A DNA stretch of 64,000 nucleotides from Methylotenera oryzisoli_B (GCA_965613685.1 OZ277031.1:1240001-1304000); one strand, 5' to 3'; numbered from the stretch's first letter, positions 27,433 to 36,113 are shown. The notes: generated by a model from the letters alone, not told the origin. A program made the numbers and translations.

Positions 27433-28059
27433 CTAAGCCGCTTTAATGGCGCTGGCTTCTTTAGCCAATTTAGTAATGTGTGCCCAGTCGCCACGCGCCA
27501 CGGCATCAGCCGGGGTTAACCAAGTACCGCCGCACACCACCACGTTAGGCAAGGCTAAAAAATGCGGTGCGCTTTCCACCGTCACGCCACCGGTTGGGCA
27601 GAATTTCACGTCACCGAACGGGCCGGAAAAGCCTTTAAGCAAATTGATGCCACCCACGGCCACGGCTGGGAATAATTTTAAGAAGTAATAATCGTCGGCA
27701 TTGGCCATCATGATTTCAGAACCTGTGGACACGCCAGGCAACAAGGGCAAGCCCATTTTTCTAGCAGCCAAGCCCAACTCACTGGTGTAGCCTGGGCTCA
27801 CGGCAAATTGGCAACCGGCATCTTTGGAGGCTTGCGCGTCTTTTATATTACGCACCGTACCCGAACCCATAATGGCTTCCGGTAGCGCTTTAGCAATCGC
27901 TTCCATGCCAGCTAAGGCACACGATGTGCGCAAAGTGATTTCCAATACACGGATGCCGCCTTCCAATAAAGCACTGGCCATGGGCACGGCATCTTCCACA
28001 CGGTTGATGACGATGACGGGAATAACGGGGCCGTAATTGGCTAAATCTAATGTGTTCAT
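27433..28059 (-). CDS. eda: 2-dehydro-3-deoxy-phosphogluconate (KDPG) aldolase
   Basis: Cleaves KDPG to pyruvate and glyceraldehyde-3-phosphate. 208 residues, normal. The Schiff-base Lys lies in YYFLKLFPA, with VLEITLRT, GSGTVRN and KFCPTGGVT as the other conserved barrel elements. With the upstream edd it forms a full Entner-Doudoroff shunt. In ribulose-monophosphate methylotrophs this pair is the usual cleavage branch; that metabolic setting is inference here. Confidence 0.97.
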   Translation of the reverse strand: MNTLDLANYGPVIPVIVINRVEDAVPMASALLEGGIRVLEITLRTSCALAGMEAIAKALPEAIMGSGTVRNIKDAQASKDAGCQFAVSPGYTSELGLAARKMGLPLLPGVSTGSEIMMANADDYYFLKLFPAVAVGGINLLKGFSGPFGDVKFCPTGGVTVESAPHFLALPNVVVCGGTWLTPADAVARGDWAHITKLAKEASAIKAA

Positions 28060-28100
28060 GTTTTTACCTAATTAATAAATGATTCAAATTTTAGTTACTT

Positions 28101-28224
28101 AGAAAAATAAAAATGGCCATGCAAGACTAGGCGCGAGTAAAAAATTTAGCGCCGCATACGAGTGGTATGTAAGCGAAGATTTTTGGCGAGCAACAACGTA
28201 TTGCGCCGCAATTTTTATTTTTCT
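28101..28224. repeat. Large palindromic element between edd and eda
   Basis: AGAAAAATAAAAAT (28101-28114) is repeated perfectly inverted at 28211-28224. Inside are GCGCGAG/GGCGAGC-type blocks, two GCGCCGCA segments, and a central CATAC-GAGTG-GTATG hairpin, so the whole 124 bp can fold into one branched structure. The right arm includes the edd stop codon. Confidence 0.7.
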
Positions 28225-30037
28225 AAAGCCAGGTGATGGCGCCCTCTTCAGCCGACAGCACATTCTTACGCATGCCGCCAAACAACTCGCGGCCAAAGCC
28301 ATAGGCATTATTGTGACGTTTGCTATCCGACAACTCGGCCACTTCACGCTCGGCCCACTCGTCTTCATCCACCAGCACGTTGACCATGCCTACCGTGGCA
28401 TTCAAACGTATGATGTCGCCGTCACGCACCTTGGCTAAAGGGCCGCCGGCTGAGGCTTCTGGGCTCAAATGGATGGCCGCCGGAATTTTACCGGAGGCAC
28501 CACTCATGCGACCGTCGGTCACGATCGCTACCCTAAAGCCTTTGTTTTGCAACACGGCCAAAGGCGGCGTTAATTTATGCAACTCCGGCATGCCATTGGC
28601 TTTAGGCCCTTGGAAACGCACCACCGCAATGAAGTCTTTTTCCAACTCACCACGATCAAAGGCAGCCAATAATTCTTCTTGGGCATCAAACACAATGGCC
28701 GGCGCTTCAATGATGTGGCGATCGGCTGGCACAGCAGAAATCTTAATCACGCTGCGACCTAAATTACCCTTAAGCAAACGCAAGCCGCCTGACTCATCAA
28801 ACGGCGCCGCCGCCGTGCGCACGATGCTGTCGTCTGGGCTTTCTTTTGGCAAATCGCGCCACACCAATTGCTCGTTTTCTTTGACCGGCTTTTTGCCGTA
28901 ATCGCGCAAGCCGCCGTGTGCGATGGTTAAGACATCAGGGAACATATAGCCCGCATCTATCAATTCACGGATAACAAAAGCTGGGCCACCGGCATCTTGG
29001 AACTGGTTCACGTCGGCTTTACCATTAGGGTAAACGCTGGCCAATAGCGGCGTGGTTTTAGCCAAGTGGTAGAAGTCCGTCCAATCGATCATGATGCCGG
29101 CCGCGCGGGCAATCGCCACCCAATGGATCAAATGGTTGGTGGAGCCACCGGTGGCCAACAAGGCCACCATGGCATTCACGATCACGTACTCATTGACCAA
29201 GCGACCGATAGGCGTGAACTGTTCTTTTTTGGTTTTAGCTAACACCATCTTCACCGCTTCACGCGTCAACAATTCGCGCATGCCATCGTGCGGGTGGATG
29301 AAGGCCGCACCCGGCACGTGCAAGCCCATGGCTTCCATCAACATTTGATTGCTGTTAGCCGTGCCATAGAAAGTACAGGTGCCAGCGCCGTGGTAAGCCG
29401 CCGATTCCGATGCCAATAATTCTTTGCGGGTCACTTTGCCTTGTGCATACTGCTCGCGCACTTTGGATTTGGCTGTGTTATCAATACCGGTGCTCATCGG
29501 GCCAGCTGGCACAAACACGCAAGGCAAATGACCAAACTGCAAGGCGCCGATTAATAAACCGGGCACGATTTTATCGCACACGCCTAATAACAATGCCGCG
29601 TCGAACACATCGTGTGACAAGGCAATCGCGGTACTCATGGCTATGGTGTCGCGGCTAAATAAGGACAATTCCATACCAGGCTCACCTTGCGTGATGCCGT
29701 CGCACATGGCTGGCACGCCACCGGCCACTTGCACAGTGGCACCGTGCTTAGACGCTTCATGGCGAATGATGTCTGGGTAATTCACGTATGGTTGATGCGC
29801 TGAAAGCATCTCATTGTAGGCCGTGACAATACCGATGTTAGGCGCCTTCTCGACCACCACGCGCAATTTATCGTTAGCCGGCATGGCAGCAAAAGCGTGC
29901 GCCACGTTAGCGCAACCTAAGCGGTCGGCCCCGCGTTCGCGATTGACGATATCGTCTATGCGATTCAAGTAAGCCGTACGAGTCGGCCGACTTTTTTCTA
30001 TGATACGCTCGGTAACTTCTATATGAGATTGCTTCAT
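28223..30037 (-). CDS. edd: 6-phosphogluconate dehydratase
   Basis: [4Fe-4S] dehydratase turning 6-phosphogluconate into KDPG. 604 residues, as expected of the IlvD/Edd family's Edd branch. Signatures include NIGIVTAYNEMLSAHQPY, AMCDGITQGEPGMELSLFSRD (cluster Cys), LLLGVCDKIVPGLLIGAL (cluster Cys), GAGTCTFYGTANSNQ and VTDGRMSGASGKIPAAIH near the C-terminus. Read before eda with a 163 bp gap filled by the palindromic element. Confidence 0.97.
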   Translation of the reverse strand: MKQSHIEVTERIIEKSRPTRTAYLNRIDDIVNRERGADRLGCANVAHAFAAMPANDKLRVVVEKAPNIGIVTAYNEMLSAHQPYVNYPDIIRHEASKHGATVQVAGGVPAMCDGITQGEPGMELSLFSRDTIAMSTAIALSHDVFDAALLLGVCDKIVPGLLIGALQFGHLPCVFVPAGPMSTGIDNTAKSKVREQYAQGKVTRKELLASESAAYHGAGTCTFYGTANSNQMLMEAMGLHVPGAAFIHPHDGMRELLTREAVKMVLAKTKKEQFTPIGRLVNEYVIVNAMVALLATGGSTNHLIHWVAIARAAGIMIDWTDFYHLAKTTPLLASVYPNGKADVNQFQDAGGPAFVIRELIDAGYMFPDVLTIAHGGLRDYGKKPVKENEQLVWRDLPKESPDDSIVRTAAAPFDESGGLRLLKGNLGRSVIKISAVPADRHIIEAPAIVFDAQEELLAAFDRGELEKDFIAVVRFQGPKANGMPELHKLTPPLAVLQNKGFRVAIVTDGRMSGASGKIPAAIHLSPEASAGGPLAKVRDGDIIRLNATVGMVNVLVDEDEWAEREVAELSDSKRHNNAYGFGRELFGGMRKNVLSAEEGAITWL

Positions 30038-30181
30038 TTTCTATAAGACCATAAGGATGATTAACTGCCTCAATTATCCTCAATGCAGGCCTTATCGTCA
30101 AACGAATGATGGCTTAGCGGCCAGAAAACCGCATGCCGACCGACGCATTTAAGAAACGCCATGCATCAATCCAGACTCCGC

Positions 30182-30187
30182 TATAAT
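30182..30187 (+). promoter_or_regulatory. -10 element giving a leaderless lpxL-like mRNA
   Basis: TATAAT ends six bases before the ATG at 30194. With the usual 6-7 bases from the -10 box to the start of transcription, the mRNA would begin at the start codon. No ribosome site is present. The -35 is weak. Confidence 0.6.
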
Positions 30188-30193
30188 CCGATT

Positions 30194-31045
30194 ATGCGTT
30201 TTATAAGTTTTAATTTCTTGCGATTGCTGCTGACGGCCTTTGCCTTATTGCCCCTACCGGTTGTGCACGGCTTGGGCAAGTTATTGGGCTGGGTGGGCTC
30301 GGCTTTATCGCTGCAGCACGCGCGCATTAGTGCCGACAACTTACACTCCAGTGGCATCTACCCCAACCCAGCTGAATTTAAACAAGCCGCGCGCCTGAGC
30401 ATAGGCGAGTCGGGCAAGGCCTTACTAGAAAGCTTGGCCATCTGGCTACGCAGCGATCAACGTCAAGCCGCCTTAGTGAAAAACTTTGATGGCTGGGAAC
30501 ACATAGAACAAGGCTTGGCCAGTGGCAAAGGGCTGATATTCCTTAGCCCGCACATAGGCTGTTTTGAAATCACCTCTTTGTACGTGGCCAACCGCTTCCC
30601 CATCACCGTACTCTACCGCAGCCCACGCCACGCTTGGATGCTACCCATCATGAATTGGGGTCGGCAACGCGGCCAAATTAGCTTGGTGCAAGCCAATGCC
30701 CAAGGCGTTAAACATTTATTAAAAGCCCTGCAACGCGGTGAAGCCATAGGCATTTTGCCCGATCAAGCGCCGCAAGAAGGGGAAGGGGAATGGGCGCCGT
30801 TTTTTGGCCGGCCGGCTTACACCATGACGCTGGCTTCGAAATTAGCCAAAACCACGGGCGCGCAAGTGCTCATGGTGTTTGGTGAGCGCTTAGCTTATGG
30901 ACGAGGCTACACCATACACGTGCGGCCAATTGCCGACGGTGGCATAGACACCCCTAGCCTGCTCAATAGCGAAATTGAGCGCACCATATTGCAATGCCCC
31001 AGCCAATACCTATGGGGCTACGACCGCTACAAAGCCCGCGACTAA
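30194..31045 (+). CDS. Lysophospholipid/lipid A acyltransferase (LpxL/HtrB family)
   Basis: Inner-membrane acyltransferase that adds a secondary acyl chain to lipid A or a related glycerolipid. 283 residues from ATG 30194 (MRFISFNFLRLLLTAFALL, a membrane anchor). An in-frame start at 30161 would add 11 residues but lies upstream of the TATAAT box. The HX4E catalytic motif is SPHIGCFE, followed by VLYRSPRHAW and GILPDQAPQEGEG. The subfamily (LpxL, LpxM or a paralogue) cannot be settled from sequence alone. Divergent from edd. Confidence 0.88.
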   Translation: MRFISFNFLRLLLTAFALLPLPVVHGLGKLLGWVGSALSLQHARISADNLHSSGIYPNPAEFKQAARLSIGESGKALLESLAIWLRSDQRQAALVKNFDGWEHIEQGLASGKGLIFLSPHIGCFEITSLYVANRFPITVLYRSPRHAWMLPIMNWGRQRGQISLVQANAQGVKHLLKALQRGEAIGILPDQAPQEGEGEWAPFFGRPAYTMTLASKLAKTTGAQVLMVFGERLAYGRGYTIHVRPIADGGIDTPSLLNSEIERTILQCPSQYLWGYDRYKARD

Positions 31046-31056
31046 TCGGCTAGGCC

Positions 31057-31081
31057 TGGCCAAATAGACTTGGCCAAATAG
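31057..31081. repeat. Short tandem repeat after the acyltransferase gene
   Basis: TGGCCAAATAG occurs twice with a 14-base period (31057-31067 and 31071-31081), just before the terminator. Confidence 0.6.
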
Positions 31082-31085
31082 GCTT

Positions 31086-31108
31086 GGGCGAAACTGCCCG
31101 TCTTTTTT
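31086..31108 (+). terminator. Terminator after the acyltransferase gene
   Basis: GGGC (31086-31089) pairs with GCCC (31096-31099) and is followed by TCTTTTTT. The stem is short but well placed between the acyltransferase gene and grpE. Confidence 0.5.
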
Positions 31109-31147
31109 AAGCCTCAAAAAAATAATTAAAAAAATTAGCCTTTCTCG

Positions 31148-31175
31148 CTTGAGATTTTGCCGGCCACCCCCATTG
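31148..31175 (+). promoter_or_regulatory. Sigma-32 heat-shock promoter of grpE
   Basis: CTTGAGA (31148-31154), a 13-base spacer, then CCCCATTG (31168-31175). This matches the RpoH consensus CTTGAAA-N13/14-CCCCAT closely. Predicted transcription start is about 31181, some 30 bases before grpE. Confidence 0.85.
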
Positions 31176-31209
31176 ATGACGCATTGCAATAAATTTACAG
31201 GACCCCTTC

Positions 31210-31728
31210 ATGACTGAAAACGTAAACGACAACCCTACAACGCAAGCCGAAGAGGGCGCCCAAGACAACCCCGTTGCAGCCAGCCCCGAAGAGCGCATTG
31301 CCGAATTGGAAGCGCAGTTGGCAGAGGCCCAAGCGGCCGTGCTCTACACCAAAGCCGAAGGCGAAAACATCCGCCGCCGCGCCATGGACGACATAGAAAA
31401 AGCGCGCAAATTTGCCTTAGAAAAATTCTCCAATGAGTTGTTAGCGGTTAAAGACAGTTTGGACGCGGCTTTGCTAATTGAAGCCGCCGAAGTGCAAAGC
31501 TACAAAGATGGCGTGGACCTCACCGCCAAACAACTGGCCTCGGTATTCGATAAATTCAACATCACCGAGATTAACCCAGTGGGTGAGAAATTCGACCCCA
31601 ACAAACACCAAGCCATCAGCATGTTGGAAAACAGCGGTGAACCAAATACCGTCACCAGCGTATTGCAAAAAGGCTACACCCTCAATGACCGCGTGTTACG
31701 CCCGGCCTTGGTGATGGTGGCTAAATAA
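31210..31728 (+). CDS. grpE: Nucleotide exchange factor GrpE
   Basis: Releases ADP from DnaK in the chaperone cycle. 172 residues. A long N-terminal coiled coil (EERIAELEAQLAEAQAAV) is followed by the signature NIRRRAMDDIEKARKFALEKF and a C-terminal beta domain ending VLQKGYTLNDRVLRPALVMVA. The ribosome site AGGACC precedes the ATG. First gene of the grpE-dnaK-dnaJ cluster, with its own sigma-32 promoter. Confidence 0.98.
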   Translation: MTENVNDNPTTQAEEGAQDNPVAASPEERIAELEAQLAEAQAAVLYTKAEGENIRRRAMDDIEKARKFALEKFSNELLAVKDSLDAALLIEAAEVQSYKDGVDLTAKQLASVFDKFNITEINPVGEKFDPNKHQAISMLENSGEPNTVTSVLQKGYTLNDRVLRPALVMVAK

Positions 31729-31738
31729 AAAATAAACA

Positions 31739-31766
31739 CTTGAAATAATCGCAACAGACCTCATTG
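31739..31766 (+). promoter_or_regulatory. Sigma-32 heat-shock promoter of dnaK
   Basis: CTTGAAA (31739-31745), a 13-base spacer, then CCTCATTG (31759-31766). The -35 is a perfect RpoH match and the -10 differs at one base. Predicted leader to dnaK is about 107 bases. Confidence 0.82.
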
Positions 31767-31878
31767 TTAGTGCATCAGTAAATTCGCCACCTAACAGCAA
31801 CACGATAAACAGGGCTCACCCTCGGTTAATTGGCGTTCATTAGTGGTTAAACATAGTTAATAAAAGGAAATAAAAAAG

Positions 31879-33801
31879 ATGGCAAAAATCATTGGTATAG
31901 ACTTAGGCACCACCAACTCATGCGTGGCTGTGATGGAAGGCGGCAAACCGCGCGTGATTGAAAACTCCGAAGGCACACGCACCACGCCTTCTATTATTGC
32001 TTACCAAGAAGACGGTGAAATCCTAGCCGGCGCACCGGCTAAACGCCAAGCGGTGACCAACCCTAAAAACACCTTGTACGCGGTTAAACGTTTAATCGGC
32101 CGTCGTTTTGATGAAAAAGAAGTGCAAAAAGACATAGGCTTAATGCCCTACAGCATTGCCAAAGCCGACAACGGCGACGCATGGGTAGAAGTGCGCGGCG
32201 TGAAAATGGCGCCACCACAAATTTCTGCTGAAGTGTTACGCAAAATGAAAAAAACCGCCGAAGATTACCTAGGCGAAGAAGTAACCGAAGCGGTGATTAC
32301 CGTGCCGGCTTACTTTAACGACAGCCAACGTCAAGCCACCAAAGACGCAGGCCGCATTGCCGGTTTGGATGTAAAACGCATCATCAACGAACCGACTGCA
32401 GCGGCTTTGGCATTTGGTTTAGACAAACAAGAAGGCGATCGCAAAATTGCCGTTTACGACTTGGGCGGCGGTACCTTTGACGTGTCCATTATTGAAATTT
32501 CCAGCATCGATGGCGAACACCAATTTGAAGTGTTGTCGACCAACGGTGACACCTTCTTAGGTGGTGAAGACTTCGACAACCGTTTAATTGACTTCTTGGC
32601 CGACGAGTTCAAGAAAGAAAATAACGGCATGGATTTGCGCAACGACTTATTGGCTAAACAACGCTTAAAAGAAGCGGCGGAAAAAGCTAAAATTGAATTG
32701 TCTGGCGCCACCCAAACCGAAGTGAATTTACCTTACATCACGGCCGATGCCACTGGCCCGAAACACTTGGTGGTAAAAATCACCAGAGCCAAACTGGAAT
32801 CCTTGGTGGAAGACTTGATCGAGCGCACCATGGCCCCATGCCGCACGGCGATTAAAGACGCCGGCGTGTCCATAGACGACATCACCGATGTGATCTTGGT
32901 CGGCGGTCAAAGCCGCATGCCTAAGGTGCAAGAAAAAGTAAAAGAAATCTTTGGTAAAGAACCGCGTAAAGACGTCAACCCAGATGAAGCCGTGGCCGTG
33001 GGCGCTGCAATTCAAGGTGGCGTATTACAAGGCGACGTGAAAGACGTGTTGTTATTAGACGTGACGCCATTGTCATTGGGTATCGAAACCTTGGGCGGCG
33101 TGATGACGAAAGTGATCAAGAAAAATACCACGATTCCTACCAAGGCATCGCAAACTTTCTCTACTGCTGACGACAACCAAAATGCCGTGACCATACAAGT
33201 GTTGCAAGGTGAGCGTGAAAAAGCCGCGGCCAACAAATCATTGGGCCAATTTAATTTAAGCGACATTCCACCCGCACCACGTGGCATCCCGCAAATTGAA
33301 GTGACATTTGACATCGACGCTAACGGCATTTTGCACGTGAGCGCCAAGGACAAAGCCACCGGTAAAGAAAATAAAATCACCATCAAAGCCAACAGCGGTC
33401 TTAGCGAAGCCGAGATTCAGCAAATGGAAGAAGATGCCGTTAAATACGCAGACGAAGATAAGAAATACCGCGAGTTGGTCGATGCACGCAATGCCGCTGA
33501 TGGCATGGTGCACTCCGTGAAAAAATCCTTAAGTGAGCACGGTGATAAATTGGACGCGGCAGAAAAAGAAGCGATAGAAGCGGCCATTAAAGACGTGGAA
33601 GAAGTCTTGCAATCCGACGACAAAGACGCGATTGAAGCCAAAACCACGGCCTTAACGGAAGCCTCACAAAAATTAGGCGAGAAGGTCTACGCTGAGCAAC
33701 AAGCCCAAGCCAACACCGAATCCGCACAACAAGCAGAAGGCGAAAAAACCGTCGATGGCGACGTGGTGGACGCGGAGTTTGAGGAAGTGAAAAAAGACTA
33801 A
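31879..33801 (+). CDS. dnaK: Molecular chaperone DnaK (Hsp70)
   Basis: ATP-driven chaperone. 640 residues, full length. The nucleotide-binding domain starts KIIGIDLGTTNSCVAVMEGG, with IAVYDLGGGTFDVSI and VILVGGQSRMPKV. The linker VLLLDVTPLSLGIET leads to the substrate-binding domain and helical lid. The C-terminus is acidic and ends EEVKKD. The ribosome site AAAAGGAAA is upstream. It lies between grpE and dnaJ and is expressed from its own sigma-32 promoter. Confidence 0.99.
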   Translation: MAKIIGIDLGTTNSCVAVMEGGKPRVIENSEGTRTTPSIIAYQEDGEILAGAPAKRQAVTNPKNTLYAVKRLIGRRFDEKEVQKDIGLMPYSIAKADNGDAWVEVRGVKMAPPQISAEVLRKMKKTAEDYLGEEVTEAVITVPAYFNDSQRQATKDAGRIAGLDVKRIINEPTAAALAFGLDKQEGDRKIAVYDLGGGTFDVSIIEISSIDGEHQFEVLSTNGDTFLGGEDFDNRLIDFLADEFKKENNGMDLRNDLLAKQRLKEAAEKAKIELSGATQTEVNLPYITADATGPKHLVVKITRAKLESLVEDLIERTMAPCRTAIKDAGVSIDDITDVILVGGQSRMPKVQEKVKEIFGKEPRKDVNPDEAVAVGAAIQGGVLQGDVKDVLLLDVTPLSLGIETLGGVMTKVIKKNTTIPTKASQTFSTADDNQNAVTIQVLQGEREKAAANKSLGQFNLSDIPPAPRGIPQIEVTFDIDANGILHVSAKDKATGKENKITIKANSGLSEAEIQQMEEDAVKYADEDKKYRELVDARNAADGMVHSVKKSLSEHGDKLDAAEKEAIEAAIKDVEEVLQSDDKDAIEAKTTALTEASQKLGEKVYAEQQAQANTESAQQAEGEKTVDGDVVDAEFEEVKKD

Positions 33802-33828
33802 CTTAGTCTAAGCGAGCAGGCGAACACG

Positions 33829-33865
33829 AGTCGTTAGTACCGGTATTAGGTGCTAACGACTTTTT
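33829..33865 (+). terminator. Terminator/attenuator between dnaK and dnaJ
   Basis: A 13-bp stem, AGTCGTTAGTACC (33829-33841) with GGTGCTAACGACT (33849-33861) and one G-U pair, has a 7-base loop and ends in TTTTT. It should cut most dnaK transcripts before dnaJ and so set the DnaK:DnaJ ratio. Confidence 0.85.
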
Positions 33866-33916
33866 CGCAACTCACTCAGGACTGCCGACTAACGAGCAAC
33901 CACTAGCGACTAAAAC

Positions 33917-35032
33917 ATGGCAACTAAACGAGATTATTACGAAGTACTGGGCGTTAACAAAGACGCCAGCGCAGAGGAAATCAAAAAGTCTTATCGCAAA
34001 TTAGCGATGAAGCACCACCCTGACCGCAACCCGGATAACCCAAAAGCCGAAGAGAACTTCAAGGAAGCCAAAGAAGCCTACGAAATGCTCAGCGACGATC
34101 AAAAGCGCGCCGCTTACGATCAATACGGTCATGCTGGCGTAGAGCAAGGTGCAGGCGGCTTTGGTGGCGCCGGTTTTGGCGATGCCTTTGGCGACATCTT
34201 CGGCGATATTTTTGGTGGCGGTCGCTCAGGTGGACAAGGCAATAAAGTGTTTCGTGGTGCCGATTTGCGCTACAACATGGAAGTGTCTTTAGAAGACGCG
34301 GCCAAGGGCACGGAAACTAAAATTCGCATCCCGGTGCAATCCACTTGTGAAACCTGCAATGGCTCAGGCGCCAGACCAGGCACGCAACCGGTGAGTTGCA
34401 CCACCTGTGGCGGCCACGGCCAAGTGCGCATGCAACAAGGCTTTTTCTCTGTGCAACAAACCTGCCCAAAATGCCACGGTAGCGGCAAAATGGTTAAAGA
34501 CCCTTGCCCAACTTGCCATGGCGCAGGCCGCACCAAGCAGAACAAAACCTTGTCGGTCAAAATCCCAGCCGGGGTGGACGAAGGCGACAGAATACGCTTG
34601 AGTGGTGAAGGCGAAGCCGGCGTGAACGGCGGGCCTACCGGTGATTTATACGTGGTCATCCACCTCAAAGAACACGCCATTTTCCAACGCGAAGGCGGCA
34701 ATTTGCATTGTGAAATGCCGATCAGTTTCAGCACCGCAGCCTTAGGCGGCGAAATTGAAGTGCCTACTTTGGACGGCTCGGCCAAAATGAAAATTCCAGC
34801 TGAAACCCAAACCGGCGCGGTCTTTAGATTGCGCGGCAAAGGCATCAAACCCTTGCGTCAATCGGAATACGGCGATTTGATGGTGCACGTGGTGGTGGAA
34901 ACCCCAGTTAAATTAACCGAAAAGCAGAAAGACTTATTACGTGAATTTGAAACCAGCACCCAAGCGGATTCGGGTAAACACAGCCCACGCAATAAATCTT
35001 GGATGAATAAAGTTAAAGATTTTTTTGATTAA
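33917..35032 (+). CDS. dnaJ: Chaperone protein DnaJ (Hsp40)
   Basis: Co-chaperone that delivers substrates to DnaK and stimulates its ATPase. 371 residues. The J-domain has HPD in MKHHPDRNP (near residue 34). A Gly/Phe-rich stretch (GGFGGAGFGDAFGDIFGD) follows, then four zinc-finger CxxCxGxG repeats (CETCNGSG, CTTCGGHG, CPKCHGSG, CPTCHGAG) and two C-terminal beta domains. Likely reached by read-through of the dnaK terminator, since no separate heat-shock promoter was seen. Confidence 0.98.
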   Translation: MATKRDYYEVLGVNKDASAEEIKKSYRKLAMKHHPDRNPDNPKAEENFKEAKEAYEMLSDDQKRAAYDQYGHAGVEQGAGGFGGAGFGDAFGDIFGDIFGGGRSGGQGNKVFRGADLRYNMEVSLEDAAKGTETKIRIPVQSTCETCNGSGARPGTQPVSCTTCGGHGQVRMQQGFFSVQQTCPKCHGSGKMVKDPCPTCHGAGRTKQNKTLSVKIPAGVDEGDRIRLSGEGEAGVNGGPTGDLYVVIHLKEHAIFQREGGNLHCEMPISFSTAALGGEIEVPTLDGSAKMKIPAETQTGAVFRLRGKGIKPLRQSEYGDLMVHVVVETPVKLTEKQKDLLREFETSTQADSGKHSPRNKSWMNKVKDFFD

Positions 35033-35063
35033 TGTTTAAAACGCTCGAATAAAAAACCCAATC

Positions 35064-35232
35064 CACCACAGAGGCACAAAGACACAGAGAACGGCAAAAT
35101 CTTTAACCCTTTTTTGATTTAATTGTGTTTATAGGCACGTACTTTTCTGAGCAGAATTAAAAAATAGATTTCCGCTTGTGCGAAAACGACTGAATAGCCT
35201 GAATTTCTCTGTGTCTCCGTGCCTCTGTGGTG
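35064..35232. repeat. CACAGAGGCAC-type inverted repeat element
   Basis: The 28-bp arms at 35064-35091 and 35205-35232 are inverted copies with two mismatches; the core is CACCACAGAGGCAC then GACACAGAGAA. They enclose 113 bp without a gene. Very similar CACAGAGGCACAGAGA elements are scattered in many bacterial genomes. Confidence 0.8.
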
Positions 35233-35240
35233 AGCTGTTT

Positions 35241-35483
35241 TTAGCCGGCTAATCCACTGGCAATGGCGCGCAATTCTTCCGCCGCATCGGCATATTGCTC
35301 ATAGCGATGGTCAGTCGTTTTGGCATACCAATACTCGCTGTTCCACTTATCCCCTTCTATTTTATGCAGCACCGCATGCAACCAACAGGCTAAAGGGTCT
35401 TGGTATTGCTGCGCCAATTCATGGGCGCCATGCCACTCGCCGGCCATGGCTAAATGCACCGCCTTGAGTAGCTTGTCACGCAA
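35241..35483 (-). CDS. Conserved hypothetical protein, 80 residues
   Basis: Small, predicted helical soluble protein (HLAMAGEWHGAHELAQQY, then CWLHAVLHKIEGDKWNSEYWY). It resembles short uncharacterised proteins seen in other betaproteobacteria; the function is unknown. It overlaps the end of the upstream GIY-YIG gene by 8 bases, so translation is probably coupled. Last gene of the coaD-ferredoxin-gloA run. Confidence 0.75.
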   Translation of the reverse strand: MRDKLLKAVHLAMAGEWHGAHELAQQYQDPLACWLHAVLHKIEGDKWNSEYWYAKTTDHRYEQYADAAEELRAIASGLAG

Positions 35484-35721
35484 AATAGGCGACCTTTTTA
35501 TCTCTAGGTAATTTTTTGAGTTGCGCTTCGGCCACGCTGGCGGCCGATCGGTCTTGATAAGCCAAGCTGGCGAGGATTCTGACGGGTGGGTTGGCGCGGG
35601 TATACTTGGCGCCCTTGCCGGCTAGGTGCGCGGCATAGCGGGCGTCCAGGTCATTGGTGATGCCAGCGTAATACGCGCCGTTCTTGCATTCCAATAGGTA
35701 TAAGACCCAGCCGCCATCCAT
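35476..35721 (-). CDS. GIY-YIG nuclease-fold protein (YhbQ/UPF0213 type)
   Basis: 81 residues, a single GIY-YIG domain. The motif is LYLLECKNGAYYAGITND, with the conserved Arg in LDARYAAHLAGKGAKYTR and the Glu in SVAEAQLKKLPRDKK. YhbQ-like proteins have been linked to DNA repair or nuclease activity, but no role is firmly established. It sits 2 bases after gloA and overlaps the next gene. Confidence 0.88.
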   Translation of the reverse strand: MDGGWVLYLLECKNGAYYAGITNDLDARYAAHLAGKGAKYTRANPPVRILASLAYQDRSAASVAEAQLKKLPRDKKVAYFA

Positions 35722-35723
35722 GT

Positions 35724-36113
35724 TTAATAGGTGCCGGCTTGGATGAATTCCACCTTATAGCCATCCGGGTCTTCTACAAAAGCAATCACGGTGGTGCCGT
35801 GCATCATGGGGCCGGCTTCACGCACCACCTTGCCACCGGCTTTGCGCACGGCCTCGCAGGCCTGGGCTGCGTCATCCACCTCTAATGCAATGTGACCGTA
35901 GGCTTTGCCCATGTCGTAACTTTCCACGCCGTAGTTGTAGGTGAGCTCTATGACTGTGTGATGGGCTTCATCACCGTAGCCAACAAAAGCCAGGCTGAAT
36001 TTACCGTCGGGAAAATCGTGTTGACGTAGCACTTTCATGCCTAACACTTGCGTATAAAAAGCAATGGAGCGCTCCATATTACCTACACGGAGCATGGTAT
36101 GTAGCATGCGCAT
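35724..36113 (-). CDS. gloA: Lactoylglutathione lyase (glyoxalase I)
   Basis: Converts the methylglyoxal-glutathione hemithioacetal to S-lactoylglutathione. 129 residues. The metal ligands are placed at His5 (MLHTMLRVGN), Glu in HTVIELTYN, His in GHIALEV and Glu in GYKVEFIQ, consistent with a Ni-dependent bacterial enzyme. Ribosome site AGGA precedes the ATG. Same transcription unit as the upstream ferredoxin gene. Confidence 0.95.
   Translation of the reverse strand: MRMLHTMLRVGNMERSIAFYTQVLGMKVLRQHDFPDGKFSLAFVGYGDEAHHTVIELTYNYGVESYDMGKAYGHIALEVDDAAQACEAVRKAGGKVVREAGPMMHGTTVIAFVEDPDGYKVEFIQAGTY

Noticed and set aside
28099..28368. 89-codon frame overlapping the edd 3' end
   Set aside because: Lies in another frame of edd and runs into the palindromic element; no protein features.
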